Assembly (NCBI RefSeq): GCF_003987565.1
Contig: NZ_NGJY01000002.1
Span: 682,001-746,000 of the forward strand
Length of the DNA: 64,000 nt
Reading direction: 5' to 3'
From: Vagococcus fessus
GTDB lineage: Bacteria; Bacillota; Bacilli; Lactobacillales; Vagococcaceae
A program made the position numbers and the translations under genes. Positions 39,901-49,700 of the stretch are shown in pieces (the first letter of the stretch is position 1; each line of letters opens with the position of its first letter). Below the pieces are notes generated by a model. The model was given only the letters and a program-made list of their open reading frames with translations. It did no database searches and had not been told where the DNA came from.

Positions 39901-40443
39901 TTATAAATAGGATTCCGTGGCAACCAGCAACAATTTGCTCTTACCATTAAATTGATTTTTTATTTGATGCGTCTCTGTCGCTTGATAATAAATAGCCTCG
40001 CCTGCTTTTGCAAAATAGCGCCGAAGTCCTAACTCCACACAAACTTCACCTTCCATGACATAAGCAAAGGTATCAGATAATGACGGACCAAACTCTTTAA
40101 ACTCACCTTTCTCCTCTAACGATAAAAAAATAGGTTCCATTTCGTTCTCATTCGATTCCGGCACCAACCACTCTACTTGATACTTCTTATCTTCATCATA
40201 ATAGATTGTGCGTTCCGTTTCATCATATACGACTTTTTGCTCATGAGATTCCTCATTAAAAAACTCTTGAGGGGTTGTCCCTAAAACTTCTAATAAATTA
40301 AAAAAAGAATCCATTGAAGGCGAACTAAGGTCCCGCTCTAATTGACTAATATAGCCTTTCGTCAAATCAGTTCGTTCACCGAGTTCTTCTTGAGTTAAAT
40401 TCTTTTGAATACGTAGATTTTTAATCTTACTGCCTATCTCCAT
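39901..40443 (-). CDS. XRE-cupin transcriptional regulator of the pot operon
   Basis: A 180-residue regulator with an N-terminal HTH (NLTQEELGERTDLTKGYISQLERD) and a C-terminal cupin sensor domain (DTFAYVMEGEVCVELGLRRYFAKAGEAIYYQATETHQIKN). This layout is shared with PuuR-like regulators of polyamine genes. It is cotranscribed ahead of potABCD, so polyamine-responsive control of the operon is likely. The ATG at 40443 follows GGAGG by five bases. An inverted repeat lies in its promoter. Confidence 0.88.
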   Translation of the reverse strand: MEIGSKIKNLRIQKNLTQEELGERTDLTKGYISQLERDLSSPSMDSFFNLLEVLGTTPQEFFNEESHEQKVVYDETERTIYYDEDKKYQVEWLVPESNENEMEPIFLSLEEKGEFKEFGPSLSDTFAYVMEGEVCVELGLRRYFAKAGEAIYYQATETHQIKNQFNGKSKLLLVATESYL

Positions 40444-40474
40444 GGTATCCTCCATTTCAAATGTGTAGTATTTC

Positions 40475-40531
40475 TAAACTTTTAGTTTACAAAGTATAAG
40501 TAAGTATACAAGCGAAATTCTCAAACTTCAA
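40475..40531 (-). promoter_or_regulatory. pot operon promoter and candidate operator
   Basis: TTGAAG (40526-40531), a 17-base spacer and TATACT (40503-40508) on the minus strand. Downstream lies the perfect inverted repeat TAAACT-TTT-AGTTTA (40475-40489), a likely site for the XRE-cupin protein. Confidence 0.6.
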
Positions 40532-40620
40532 GCCTATTTTCTCACTTTTTAATCGCTTTTTAGCGGAATCTTTCCTATACTAATAGATAGATGAGTTATT
40601 ATCCGAAGGAGGAATTAATT

Positions 40621-41628
40621 TTGACTACATTCAACGCCTTAATTTTAGAAGAACAAGACGATTCACGTATTGCGACAACTGTTAAATCCATCTCTACTGA
40701 TTCACTTTCAACTGGGGATGTTTTACTTAAAGTAGCCTATTCAAGTGTAAACTACAAAGATGCCTTAGCTACACAAAAAAAATCAGGTGTTATTCACAAC
40801 TATCCTATTATTCCTGGAATTGATTTAGTGGGAACTATCGTTGAACCTGGTGACTCACAATACCGTACAGGTGAAACAGTCATTGTCACAGGTTATGGTC
40901 TAGGAGTCGCTCACAGTGGCGGTTATGCCGACTATGCCAGAGTACCTAGCGACTGGTTGACTGCTTTACCTAATGGCTTAACAGAAAAAGAAAGTATGGC
41001 ACTCGGTACAGCTGGTTTAACAGCCGCACTTTCAGTGAATGCGATTGAACGCCAAGGTTTACGTCAAAAACCTAATTCTCGTATTTTAGTAACAGGTGCT
41101 AGTGGCGGCGTTGGCAGCCTTGCTATCGGTATCTTGGTTAAACTGGGATACACCAATATCACAGCACTTACTCGTAAAAGCGAGACGGCACATGATTACT
41201 TTAAACAATTAGGTGTGACAACTGTTCTTTCTGCTCAAGAGTTCAACGCGAAACCTGCTAAACCACTTATGGCTCAAAATTTTGATTACGTTATCGATAC
41301 TGTTGGCGGTAGCCAATTAGAACACATCTTACCTCAAATCTCATACGGTGGTAGTATCTCACTTTGTGGCAATGCAGGTGGTATTAGTTTTAATTCAACT
41401 GTCCTTCCTTACATTTTAAGAGGGGTTAATTTATTAGGAATAGATTCTGTTAATATTTCTTCAGAAAAACGTCTTTATATCTGGAACCGTCTAGGAACTG
41501 ATATGAAGCCCGATAACCTATCACAATATATCAAATCAGAATTAACGCTAAACGATCTACCAGAAGCGTTCAGTGACCTTCTAGAAGGTCGAATGACCGG
41601 TCGTTACCTAGTGTTATTAAATAGCTAA
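40621..41628 (+). CDS. YhdH/YhfP-family NADPH-dependent zinc-free oxidoreductase
   Basis: A 335-residue medium-chain dehydrogenase/reductase of the quinone oxidoreductase group, close to YhdH/AcuI acryloyl-CoA reductases. SSVNYKDALATQKKSGVIHNYPIIPGIDLVGTI, the VTGYGLGVAHSGGYADYARV segment and the cofactor loop VTGASGGVGSLAIGIL are characteristic. The catalytic zinc ligands of classical alcohol dehydrogenases are absent. The TTG at 40621 is preceded by AAGGAGG at ideal spacing, so I prefer it over the ATG at 40591, whose frame runs through the ribosome site. It diverges from the pot regulator. The true substrate is unknown. Confidence 0.88.
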   Translation: MTTFNALILEEQDDSRIATTVKSISTDSLSTGDVLLKVAYSSVNYKDALATQKKSGVIHNYPIIPGIDLVGTIVEPGDSQYRTGETVIVTGYGLGVAHSGGYADYARVPSDWLTALPNGLTEKESMALGTAGLTAALSVNAIERQGLRQKPNSRILVTGASGGVGSLAIGILVKLGYTNITALTRKSETAHDYFKQLGVTTVLSAQEFNAKPAKPLMAQNFDYVIDTVGGSQLEHILPQISYGGSISLCGNAGGISFNSTVLPYILRGVNLLGIDSVNISSEKRLYIWNRLGTDMKPDNLSQYIKSELTLNDLPEAFSDLLEGRMTGRYLVLLNS

Positions 41629-41636
41629 TTTCTTAC

Positions 41637-41665
41637 TTGACTTTAAGGGCTCATCTCCTTATGAT
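41637..41665 (+). promoter_or_regulatory. Promoter of the ECF S-component gene
   Basis: TTGACT (41637-41642), a 17-base spacer and TATGAT (41660-41665). The -10 region lies inside the left arm of an inverted repeat whose right arm holds the ribosome site. Confidence 0.7.
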
Positions 41666-41707
41666 ATAAACAATGATTTTAAGTTCAGTTTTTTATGATA
41701 AGGAGAT
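41653..41707. repeat. 14-bp inverted repeat spanning promoter and ribosome site
   Basis: ATCTCCTTATGATA (41653-41666) and TATGATAAGGAGAT (41694-41707) are inverted copies with one mismatch. The left arm covers the -10 and would be mostly upstream of the RNA start, so a DNA operator or looping site is more likely than an RNA hairpin. Confidence 0.55.
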
Positions 41708-41710
41708 TTT

Positions 41711-42322
41711 ATGAAAAATAGACGTAATAAAACCTATCGCTTAACCATACGTGCGATTTTAACAGCATTAATTTTTATCCAAGGAATGGTTCCTTTTCTA
41801 GGCTTTATTCCACTTGGAATGATTAGTTTAACCATCGTCCATATTACGGTTATTGTTGCCGCAGTCACCCTCGGTACAAAAGATGGCATGTTTATCGGAT
41901 TTGTTTGGGGACTAACAACCTTCATCAGAGCTTGGACAATGCCTAGTTCTGCTATTGATCCTATTGTATTTATCAATCCAATTGTATCCATTTTACCGCG
42001 TATCTTGGTCGGTCTTGTAGCAGGTCTACTTTTTACAGTACTCTACAAAAAAATAAAGACTCTCTATCTGCCAACAATTATTGCAGCTATAGGTGGAACG
42101 CTTACTAATACTGTTCTTGTTTTAAGCTTGATGGGCGTATTATATACAGGCCCTGTAGCTGAACATTTTTCAACAACACCGAGCCAGTTAATGTCTGTTC
42201 TAGGGTTAGCCGTTCTTACAAATGGTATACCTGAAATTATAGCCGCTGTTATTATCACACCTTTAATTGTTAAAGCTCTTTTTCAGGCGACAAGCTTGTC
42301 GCCTGAAAGTCGTAACAATTAA
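41711..42322 (+). CDS. ECF transporter S component, substrate unknown
   Basis: A 203-residue protein with about six membrane segments, starting RLTIRAILTALIFIQGMVPFLGFIPLG, the usual N-terminal helix of vitamin-binding S components that dock on EcfT. NPIVSILPRILVGLVAGLL and the TNGIPEIIAAVIITPLIVKAL segment place it in the ECF_trnsprt family. Pantothenate is one possibility, but I cannot assign the substrate. No riboswitch precedes it. The shared EcfA1A2T module is encoded at 54551-57041. The last codons contain a perfect palindrome. Confidence 0.82.
   Translation: MKNRRNKTYRLTIRAILTALIFIQGMVPFLGFIPLGMISLTIVHITVIVAAVTLGTKDGMFIGFVWGLTTFIRAWTMPSSAIDPIVFINPIVSILPRILVGLVAGLLFTVLYKKIKTLYLPTIIAAIGGTLTNTVLVLSLMGVLYTGPVAEHFSTTPSQLMSVLGLAVLTNGIPEIIAAVIITPLIVKALFQATSLSPESRNN
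42281..42308. repeat. Perfect 28-bp palindrome inside the S-component coding end
   Basis: TTTCAGGCGACAAG is followed directly by its exact complement. It encodes FQATSLSPES at the C-terminus. There is no T-run, and it lies 13 bases before the terminator hairpin. Confidence 0.8.
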
Positions 42323-42351
42323 AAAATGCTCGCCGATGGCGAGCATTTTTT
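42321..42351. terminator. Bidirectional terminator between the S-component gene and murB
   Basis: AAAAAATGCTCGCC, loop GAT, and its complement with T-runs on both strands. It overlaps the stop codons of both convergent genes. Confidence 0.9.
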
Positions 42352-43249
42352 ATTGTCTTCCTATAATTCTAACTTCTGTTTCTAACACAACATCAAATTT
42401 TTCTAAAATAACTTTTTGAATATGCTTAATTAACTCAACATAATCTGTCGCCGTCGCATTATCAATATTAACAATAAAGCCAGCATGTTTTGTCGAAATT
42501 TGAGCACCGCCCCATTTCAACCCTTGTAGCTCAGCCTTTTGAATAAGCGCTCCTGTATAATGACCATCTGGACGTTTAAAAACACTTCCACATGATGGGT
42601 ATTCTAACGGTTGTTTCGATTCTCTTAATTCAGTTAGTTTAGCCATATGTGCACCGATAACTTCTTTATCCCCCTCAGCTAACGCAAAACGAACTGAAAT
42701 AACAACTCCAGATTTTTCTTGTAACTTACTGTGACGATATGAAAAATTAAGTGCTTCATTATCTAATGTTTCAAATGTTCCATCTTCCCAGACAACATCT
42801 ACTGATTTAACAACATCAGCAACTTCACCTTCGTAAGCCCCTGCGTTCATATAAATCGCTCCACCAATACTTCCAGGAATACCACAAGCAAATTCTAAAC
42901 CAGTTAAAGTGTGGTCAAAAGCAAATTTAGCTGTTTCAACTAATTTCGCACCTGCTTCAACAACAAGCTCTGTCCCCTCAATAGACATTTCAGCCATATC
43001 AGCTAACATCAGTACAACACCAGCAATCCCTTTTTCACGCACAATTAAATTACTCGCATTTCCAAGTACCATGAATGGGATAGCTTCTCGATTACAATAC
43101 TCAACCATTTCTTTTACTTCAGATGTATTTTTAGGAAAAGCAAGTACATCTGCCGGTCCACCCGTTTTAGTAAACGTATAATTAGACAACGGTTCATCAA
43201 ATAATAATTTCATGTTTGGCAAATCAGCCATAATTTTAGTTTTATTCAC
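42350..43249 (-). CDS. murB: UDP-N-acetylenolpyruvoylglucosamine reductase
   Basis: MurB reduces UDP-GlcNAc-enolpyruvate to UDP-MurNAc with FAD and NADPH. The 299 residues contain YTFTKTGGPADVLAFP, the FAD motif GNASNLIV, GLEFACGIPGSIGGAIYMNAGAYEGE, and the PSCGSVFKRP segment near the catalytic Ser. This is the short type IIa form of Gram-positives. The GTG at 43249 follows AAGGAAAGGA; a longer frame upstream has no such site. Confidence 0.95.
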   Translation of the reverse strand: MNKTKIMADLPNMKLLFDEPLSNYTFTKTGGPADVLAFPKNTSEVKEMVEYCNREAIPFMVLGNASNLIVREKGIAGVVLMLADMAEMSIEGTELVVEAGAKLVETAKFAFDHTLTGLEFACGIPGSIGGAIYMNAGAYEGEVADVVKSVDVVWEDGTFETLDNEALNFSYRHSKLQEKSGVVISVRFALAEGDKEVIGAHMAKLTELRESKQPLEYPSCGSVFKRPDGHYTGALIQKAELQGLKWGGAQISTKHAGFIVNIDNATATDYVELIKHIQKVILEKFDVVLETEVRIIGRQ

Positions 43250-43348
43250 AATAACAGTTCCTTTCCTTATCAAACGTCTTGTATATTCTATCACGCAATA
43301 GCTCACGCTGACTAGTGATAGACCAAAATTTAATCATTCTCTAAAAAG

Positions 43349-43450
43349 TTATCCACAAGCTACTATTTTAACCTTTCCACCTACTTATCCACTAAAAAAC
43401 AGATAGTTATCCACATTTTTGTGGATAACTATCTGTTTTTCGGTGGATAA
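43349..43450. promoter_or_regulatory. Cluster of five DnaA-box motifs
   Basis: TTATCCACA or its complement occurs exactly at 43349-43357, 43407-43415 and 43420-43428, with one-mismatch copies at 43385-43393 and 43442-43450. The gap lies between murB and the pilus sortase. Binding by DnaA is an inference from the motif. Confidence 0.65.
43395..43440. terminator. Terminator of the pilus operon, 21-bp perfect stem
   Basis: Arms 43395-43415 and 43420-43440 are exact complements with loop TTTT; T-runs occur on both sides. Each arm contains a consensus DnaA box. Confidence 0.85.
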
Positions 43451-43496
43451 CTCTTTATTTAAACTTATTTACTCACAATTAACACTGCATAACTTT

Positions 43497-44195
43497 TTAA
43501 TCTTGAACACGTTCACCTTGAATTAATAGACGTTGTGCATTTGAGCCGTATGGGTGACATGTAATGAGTGTTGCTAAATCTTTTCCTGTTTGTATTTCTA
43601 GCATCTCTGTATTAGAAGGATGAATGATAACTTTTCCTATCACTCGATATGTTAATAGTTTAGCTCGCGTATGAATATAAAACAGGTCACCATTTTCTAA
43701 TTTATCAACGTGTTGAAAAATTTCTTGTGTCCAAGACCCTCTATGACCTGCTATAACCGTATGCGTACTTTTTCCACCTATCGGAAGTGAGGAACCTCCG
43801 ACATGGCCAACCCCTTCATACAACGCCTCATCTGATACACTTAAATATAAGGGAACAACTAAATTTAACTTAGGAATTTCCACCATTCCAAAAGCTTCAC
43901 CTTCATCTAGGTTTAAAATTTCTTTTAAACTCTTCAAATTCTCTTTATTCTCTTCGAAGGGGTCTGTGATTTCCATTCCAGCTTTCTTTAATTCTATATC
44001 ATACGTCTCCATTTTACGCTTAACTTCTTCTAGCTTAGATTTAGACTCAGGTTTAAATAACTCACTTGTTTCAGCTTTAAATTCTTTAAACATTTTATTA
44101 TTTTCATAAGTATAATAAGTCCTTACTCCATGTGGAAATAATAAAAGTACCAAACCTGATAAAAAAATCAGCGCTATTATTACTTTTTTAGTCAT
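43497..44195 (-). CDS. Class C (pilin) sortase, second of two
   Basis: A transpeptidase that joins pilins or anchors the fibre. The 232 residues have an N-terminal membrane helix (IIALIFLSGLVLLLFPHG), the class C lid motif DPF (about residue 79), the catalytic His in AGHRG, Cys213 in TLITC and Arg222. It lacks the C-terminal membrane helix found in the preceding sortase. It lies 2 bases after that gene and ends at the DnaA-box terminator. Division of labour between the two enzymes cannot be read from sequence. Confidence 0.92.
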   Translation of the reverse strand: MTKKVIIALIFLSGLVLLLFPHGVRTYYTYENNKMFKEFKAETSELFKPESKSKLEEVKRKMETYDIELKKAGMEITDPFEENKENLKSLKEILNLDEGEAFGMVEIPKLNLVVPLYLSVSDEALYEGVGHVGGSSLPIGGKSTHTVIAGHRGSWTQEIFQHVDKLENGDLFYIHTRAKLLTYRVIGKVIIHPSNTEMLEIQTGKDLATLITCHPYGSNAQRLLIQGERVQD

Positions 44196-44197
44196 AC

Positions 44198-45034
44198 TTA
44201 GTTACCTCGACGTTTCTGTTTTAAATACCTTATGACAATATAGAGGCCACTGATAATACCTATTAAAATAGCTGATACAATACCCCATTTTATATACATT
44301 AGCTTCTTAGTATCATATCTACTTACTTTTACTTCAGGGGCTCCTTTTTCATAAGGAACTCTCTCACCTGTCACTAAAAGTCGATGAGTATTAATCATAT
44401 AAGGTTCACATGTTAATAAAGTGACCTGTTCTTTATCCGGCTCTTGAATTAACCACTCTGTCTCATCAGGTAAAACAATTCGCTCTGTTGTAACCTCATA
44501 GGCATAGGTTTTATCTAACACATGAATGAAAAATTCATCACCTTTTTTCAACTTATCTAAATCTCTAAATAATTTAGCTGATGGCAACCCACGATGTCCA
44601 GTCAAAACACTATGCGTCCCTTTCCCACCAATTGGTAAGGCTGAATTTTCCATATGTCCGACACCTCTACTCAATACTTCTTCCGATGTGCCATGGTAAA
44701 TCGGCAACGTCATCTCAATTTTAGGAATCTCTAGCGTCGCCATAACCTCACCTATATTAAGTGCATCGTAATAACTTTTATTTTTAGTTTTCGTAGGCTT
44801 TTTTTCAAACGGGTCAACAAAGTCTATTCTTTCATCTTTTACTTTCTGATTATAGCGTTCGGCTTCCTCTGTTAAGTCTTTTTTCTTCTTAGAGGTAAGT
44901 AACTCGACGCTCTTATCATATGTCTTTACCTCTTTAATATGAGTCGTTGTCGACACATAATTCGCTAAAAAAGGGTAGCTAAAAATAAGAAAACCACATA
45001 CAAATACTCCAATAATTAATAGTTTCTTTTTCAC
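44198..45034 (-). CDS. Class C (pilin) sortase, first of two
   Basis: A 278-residue pilus-polymerising sortase with an N-terminal membrane helix (LLIIGVFVCGFLIFSYPFL), the DPF lid motif (FVDPFEKKP), catalytic His in TGHRG, Cys209 in TLLTC, Arg218 in NTHR, and a C-terminal membrane helix (IVSAILIGIISGLYIVI). The class C assignment rests on the lid and two-helix topology. It follows the backbone pilin gene across a strong terminator-like palindrome. Confidence 0.93.
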   Translation of the reverse strand: MKKKLLIIGVFVCGFLIFSYPFLANYVSTTTHIKEVKTYDKSVELLTSKKKKDLTEEAERYNQKVKDERIDFVDPFEKKPTKTKNKSYYDALNIGEVMATLEIPKIEMTLPIYHGTSEEVLSRGVGHMENSALPIGGKGTHSVLTGHRGLPSAKLFRDLDKLKKGDEFFIHVLDKTYAYEVTTERIVLPDETEWLIQEPDKEQVTLLTCEPYMINTHRLLVTGERVPYEKGAPEVKVSRYDTKKLMYIKWGIVSAILIGIISGLYIVIRYLKQKRRGN

Positions 45035-45059
45035 GTTATTACCTGCCTTAGATAAATTA

Positions 45060-45097
45060 AAAGAATTCTAATCAGCTAGCTGATTAGAATTCTTTTA
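45060..45097 (-). terminator. Perfect 38-bp palindrome with T-run, internal attenuator
   Basis: Arms 45060-45078 and 45079-45097 are exact complements, followed on the minus strand by TTTTT. It stands between the pilin and sortase genes of one operon. Partial termination would give more pilin than sortase. Confidence 0.8.
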
Positions 45098-45103
45098 TCT
45101 TGA

Positions 45104-46792
45104 TTAATTTGTTTCTTTTTTACGTCTTGTTACCATTACCATTGCCACTAACATTAACCCTAAACCTGAAGCTGTAAATAGGATTGTTCCCATTCCGCCT
45201 GTTGTTGGTAAGTGCCAACCTGATTTTGAGTTTTCAACTGTTACTTCTTTATCCATTACTTTATCCACAACTGTGACTTCAACTGGTTTTGTTAATAGAC
45301 GGTATGATTTAACTTCACCATCTTCAGTTTTATAGGTAGGTGCTTTTGTTTCATGCAAGTAATAAACACCTGGTGTTAGACCAGTAATTTTGATTTCACC
45401 TTTATCACTAGTCACTAAGTTAGCTAATACACCATCATGCGCTGCATCATTAACATTAATAATTGTTCCTTTTGCATCAACAACATTTTTTCCTTCTTTA
45501 TCTGTTGTTAATTTAAATTCTGCACCTGCTAATTTAACTGATTTATCTGATTTATCAACCTTAACTACTTTAATACCACCTTCTTTAGGCGTTACTGTTA
45601 CTGGTGGTGTTGTTGGTGGTGTTGTTGGATCTGAAAAACCACCTTTTTTATTATCAAATGTTAAACTAGCTGTATTTGGAATACCTGTTTCATCTGGAGC
45701 TAATTTTGCATCTGGTTTAATTGTTGACGCAAATGTAATAACGATATCTGAGTTTGGTGTTAAATTAGAAAAATCTTTAACTGACCATACTAATGTTTGA
45801 CCTTCTTGTTTAAAGTCAATATTTTCTTTCTCAGTCCCTTTTACACTCCAAGTACCTGCATAAGTTAAACGATCGTCTAATGTATCTGTTACACCTAACG
45901 TTTTATACTTAGTAATATCTTTAGGAACACCAATTGTTAAGTTATAAACGTATTCTTTACTACGATCAACTTCATATTCTTTTATATCTTCTACATCTTT
46001 TTTAATTGTTGGAACTTTGTAGTTTGTTACTTGACCTTTTTCATCTACAAAACCATCAATAGCTTTCCAGCTTACTGTATTTTGTTTGCCTTTTTCTACT
46101 TCAAACATAATTCTTTCATTATTTAACACTAAACCTTCTAATGTTTTAGATTCAACGAAATAATACGTACCTTGTGCTAATCCTGTAACTTTAATTTGAC
46201 CTTCTTCATTCGTTGTTAATGTTTTAATTTTTTCATCTTTTGAATTATATAAATCAAATTCAACGCCTACTAACACTTTTCCATCTTCACCAACTTTAGT
46301 TAGCGTTGCATCCCCACGGATAATTTCATTTTTAGGGAATAATTTAACATCATAATTAAGCTCTGTTCCTGCTTCGTTTGTCATTGGTACATCAATTGTG
46401 TACGTGCGTTCGTCACGAATAACATGATCTGGTGCAGACACTTCTTTTACTTCATAACGCCCTAATTCTAGGCCCTCAGTTTTAGTTAAAACAACTTCGC
46501 CTTTATCGTTTGTTATGCCAGATAATTTTTTATCGCCTTTAAATTCTTCCCATGAATCTTTTTCTTCATTGTATTTGTGGGTCATCGTTAACTCATACGT
46601 TACACCAGCTAAAGGAATAGCTTTAACTTCTTTACCTGAATCTTTACCTTCTTGTTCATATTTCGTAATCGTTACTTTAGGTTCTGCAGCATCACCTTTT
46701 ACCTCATAAGCTTGTGCTAATGTTGGGAAAATAATCGCTGCTACAAAGTTAATAGCAAGGAATAATCCCATTAATTTACCTTTAAGTTTCAT
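45104..46792 (-). CDS. LPTTG-anchored backbone pilin (SpaA/EbpC type)
   Basis: The major pilus subunit. The 562 residues have a signal peptide ending near residue 28 (LAQA), a pilin motif with Lys154 (NYDVKLFPK), two Cna_B-type domains (about residues 160-245 and 410-520) with E-boxes YYFVESKT and YYLHETKAP, and a central fimbrial-backbone domain (about 260-385). The sorting signal is LPTTG at residue 528, then a membrane segment and RRKKETN. Intramolecular isopeptide bonds are expected. It starts one base after the stop of the large surface protein gene, with GAGGAG before the ATG. Confidence 0.93.
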   Translation of the reverse strand: MKLKGKLMGLFLAINFVAAIIFPTLAQAYEVKGDAAEPKVTITKYEQEGKDSGKEVKAIPLAGVTYELTMTHKYNEEKDSWEEFKGDKKLSGITNDKGEVVLTKTEGLELGRYEVKEVSAPDHVIRDERTYTIDVPMTNEAGTELNYDVKLFPKNEIIRGDATLTKVGEDGKVLVGVEFDLYNSKDEKIKTLTTNEEGQIKVTGLAQGTYYFVESKTLEGLVLNNERIMFEVEKGKQNTVSWKAIDGFVDEKGQVTNYKVPTIKKDVEDIKEYEVDRSKEYVYNLTIGVPKDITKYKTLGVTDTLDDRLTYAGTWSVKGTEKENIDFKQEGQTLVWSVKDFSNLTPNSDIVITFASTIKPDAKLAPDETGIPNTASLTFDNKKGGFSDPTTPPTTPPVTVTPKEGGIKVVKVDKSDKSVKLAGAEFKLTTDKEGKNVVDAKGTIINVNDAAHDGVLANLVTSDKGEIKITGLTPGVYYLHETKAPTYKTEDGEVKSYRLLTKPVEVTVVDKVMDKEVTVENSKSGWHLPTTGGMGTILFTASGLGLMLVAMVMVTRRKKETN

Positions 46793-49700
46793 TTACTTCA
46801 CTCCTCTTTTCTTTTTAGTTGTTACCATATAAAGACTACCTACCATTAATAAACCACCAACGGCATAAAATACTAACGTCCCCATGCCACCTGTATTAGG
46901 TAAATAAGTTTTATTCTTAGTATTTTTAACTGTTAACTTAATATTTGTTTCTTTTTCTGTAATTTCAAAATTAATAGGTTTACTTAAAATCTTATAACCT
47001 GATGGAGCTTTCGTTTCAATCAATTGATAGCTACCTAATGCCAAGTCAGCTAATTTCGCCTCCCCTTTTGCATTGGTAACAAGTTTCCCTACTGATTTAC
47101 CATCCTTAGTCTTCACTTCAAATTCAGCTCCTGCTAAATGAATGGTTTGCCCCTCTTCACCCAACTCATCTGATATTTTTGTGATTACTAAGTTACCTTT
47201 AACTAATGGTGGAATAACCTTCACTTCATTAGATGGTTTTGGCTTATCATTAAGGATTAATTCAGCTTGATTAGGGACACCACCTTTTTTAATAAATGGT
47301 AGTAATTGTTCATCTGTTGCATCTTTTGAAATCGTTGATTTAATAATCAAACGATAAGTGTCATTTGCTAAGTAAGAAAAATTGCTATTCTTCTTATTCA
47401 AATCAAATCGCACCAAGTTCGTTTTGTGATCGACTGTCAACTTACCATTCGCCGTCACATCTTGATTTTTTTTATTTACAACCTTCACATCTTTAATCGT
47501 CAATACTTTATTGAGTTGATCTGATAATTGAACCTTATCCCATTCACCTGAATAATTCCCAAAATCATAATCTACTTCCCATGTAAATTCTTCATCTCTA
47601 TTTTTAAGCTCTAACGGATTCTTGCTACCATTGACTGTTTTTTCAACGACCGGTTCTTTTATATCATAATTCATATAAACACCTACTCGTAGAGGTTCAA
47701 CAGGTTGACCCTCATCTGTCGCAACAGCAAACGAGTTATACGCCGCTCTTTCCATAGGCTCAATTTTGCTATCTAAAAGTGTTCTATTAGATACTTCGTC
47801 TTGTGTCGGTGCTGTCATAGAGAATAAAACATCCATATTAACACCTTTAATCCAAGTTTTATTCGGTAATAATTCAATCTTGAAGGAATTAATTTTGCTC
47901 CAATCTTTAATATCACTTTGTTTCTTCCAATTTGGATTTTGAGACCCAGTTGGATTCGTTAACTTAGGTGTATACTCAGGGTAATTAGTCTGACGCATTA
48001 AATCATCACGGTTAGGAGTCGTTGCCTCACTATAATAAACAGAGACTTTATTTTGCCACTCTGTAGGTAATAGGATTGGCCCATTAAGTTTTAAACTAAA
48101 ATGAGATCCTCGAGCAATATTATCCGTAATACCTAAATCACCTACTGATGGTAAAACATCAATCAATGTCATAGACGATAAATCTTTTCCAGTTGTGTTT
48201 GTCATATGTAATTTATAGTCAACATTACCACCTGGTACAGTCTTAGCCATCTTAGACCAGTCTTCCTCAGGCCCTTTTACAAATTTTTCTGTTTGAATAT
48301 CATATTTTCCAATCATTGAATATGAGTTACCTGATTTGACACGAGGTTGATCCCCTTTTTTACCATCACCATTTAAATCATCTGCATCAGTTTGAAGAAC
48401 TGTATTTGTTAAGCTCTCTCCACTAACTGTAGGTACTTTTAACGAGGCATCTCCTGAAAAACCATACACATCGAAAAGTAATGTGCTCGGTGCATTTTTG
48501 TCAATATTCACATTTAAAAACGCTTGGAAATTTCCACCTATATCCATTCTCTCTTCAGGCCACGTAACTTTTACTAATTGACGACCACTATTATTATAAT
48601 TATCACTTACCAATTCATATTTTCCATCAACTAGATTGTTACGGTTACCATAAAATAGAGCGTTAGGTTCCTTATTCACAGTGACACCTATCGGTAACAA
48701 AGCTACAGTTTCCACAGGTTTATTTACTTTCGCAATCGAACTTTTATTAGTTTTAAAAATCATGCGCATTTTATTTTGACCTGGTTCAACAATATTTCCT
48801 TCCTGTTGCATTAGATTAACACCCACCTCAACAACTGGTGCAATACTTTTAGGACGTGGAATTATTGTCGCATGACGATCCCCTGATATATTAGTTTTAC
48901 CGGTATAAAGTTGTGAAACTTCTTCTCTATAATTAAAAGGAAAATAACTATCTTTTTTGTAGCCGTTTGTTTTTTTATTATAAGTAGACTGTCCTCTCAT
49001 ATTTACTTTATTTTCAACCACACCCGTATAACCTTTTTTTACATCAAAACGGTAGGCTATTGATGTACCTGAATTCAATTGAGAAGGAATAGTACCAGTA
49101 AAGACAAAGCTAAGTTTGGTAATCTGTTGATTTTCTGATAACCCTAAGTCTGACCTAAACAACCAAACATTCTGTTCTGGATTTTCTTTGACAACAGTTT
49201 TTAAAGCATTTGTTTTCAGGTCCTTATAGGTAAGCACTATATTATATTTGGGTGTTGGAACTATTGGAATCTCTTTAGCTACTTGCTCATTCGTAGTTCC
49301 TTTGTACCACGTCCCACCTGGCGTTTTTACGCCCTTTAGAATTAAATTTGGATCTATATCATAATCAACAATGAACTCTTTTAGATCATGAGCCGCTCCA
49401 TATTTAAACGATGTTATATTGTGCGCGAAGGCTAAGCTTGCATCATCATATACACTAGGATTAGCATCTAATTGTTTTTTAGGAGCTATTCCATTTTTCC
49501 CATCTTTTGGACCATGGTGTCCCATTACTATAACTGTACCTTTAATATCCCCAGTAGACGGTACTGATTCTGTAATTTTAATGCTATTACTTGTTTTAGC
49601 TGCTGGACTCAATGCTATTCCATCAATAAATGTAGCTCCTACACTAGCCTTATTTGTTAGTGTCTTATCTATCCATTTTTTATCATTTTCAACTTTCAAA

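Noticed and set aside
43349-43450. Could the DnaA-box cluster be the chromosome origin?
   Set aside because: No dnaA, dnaN, rnpA or rpmH genes are near, gene direction does not switch here, and the boxes overlap a terminator.
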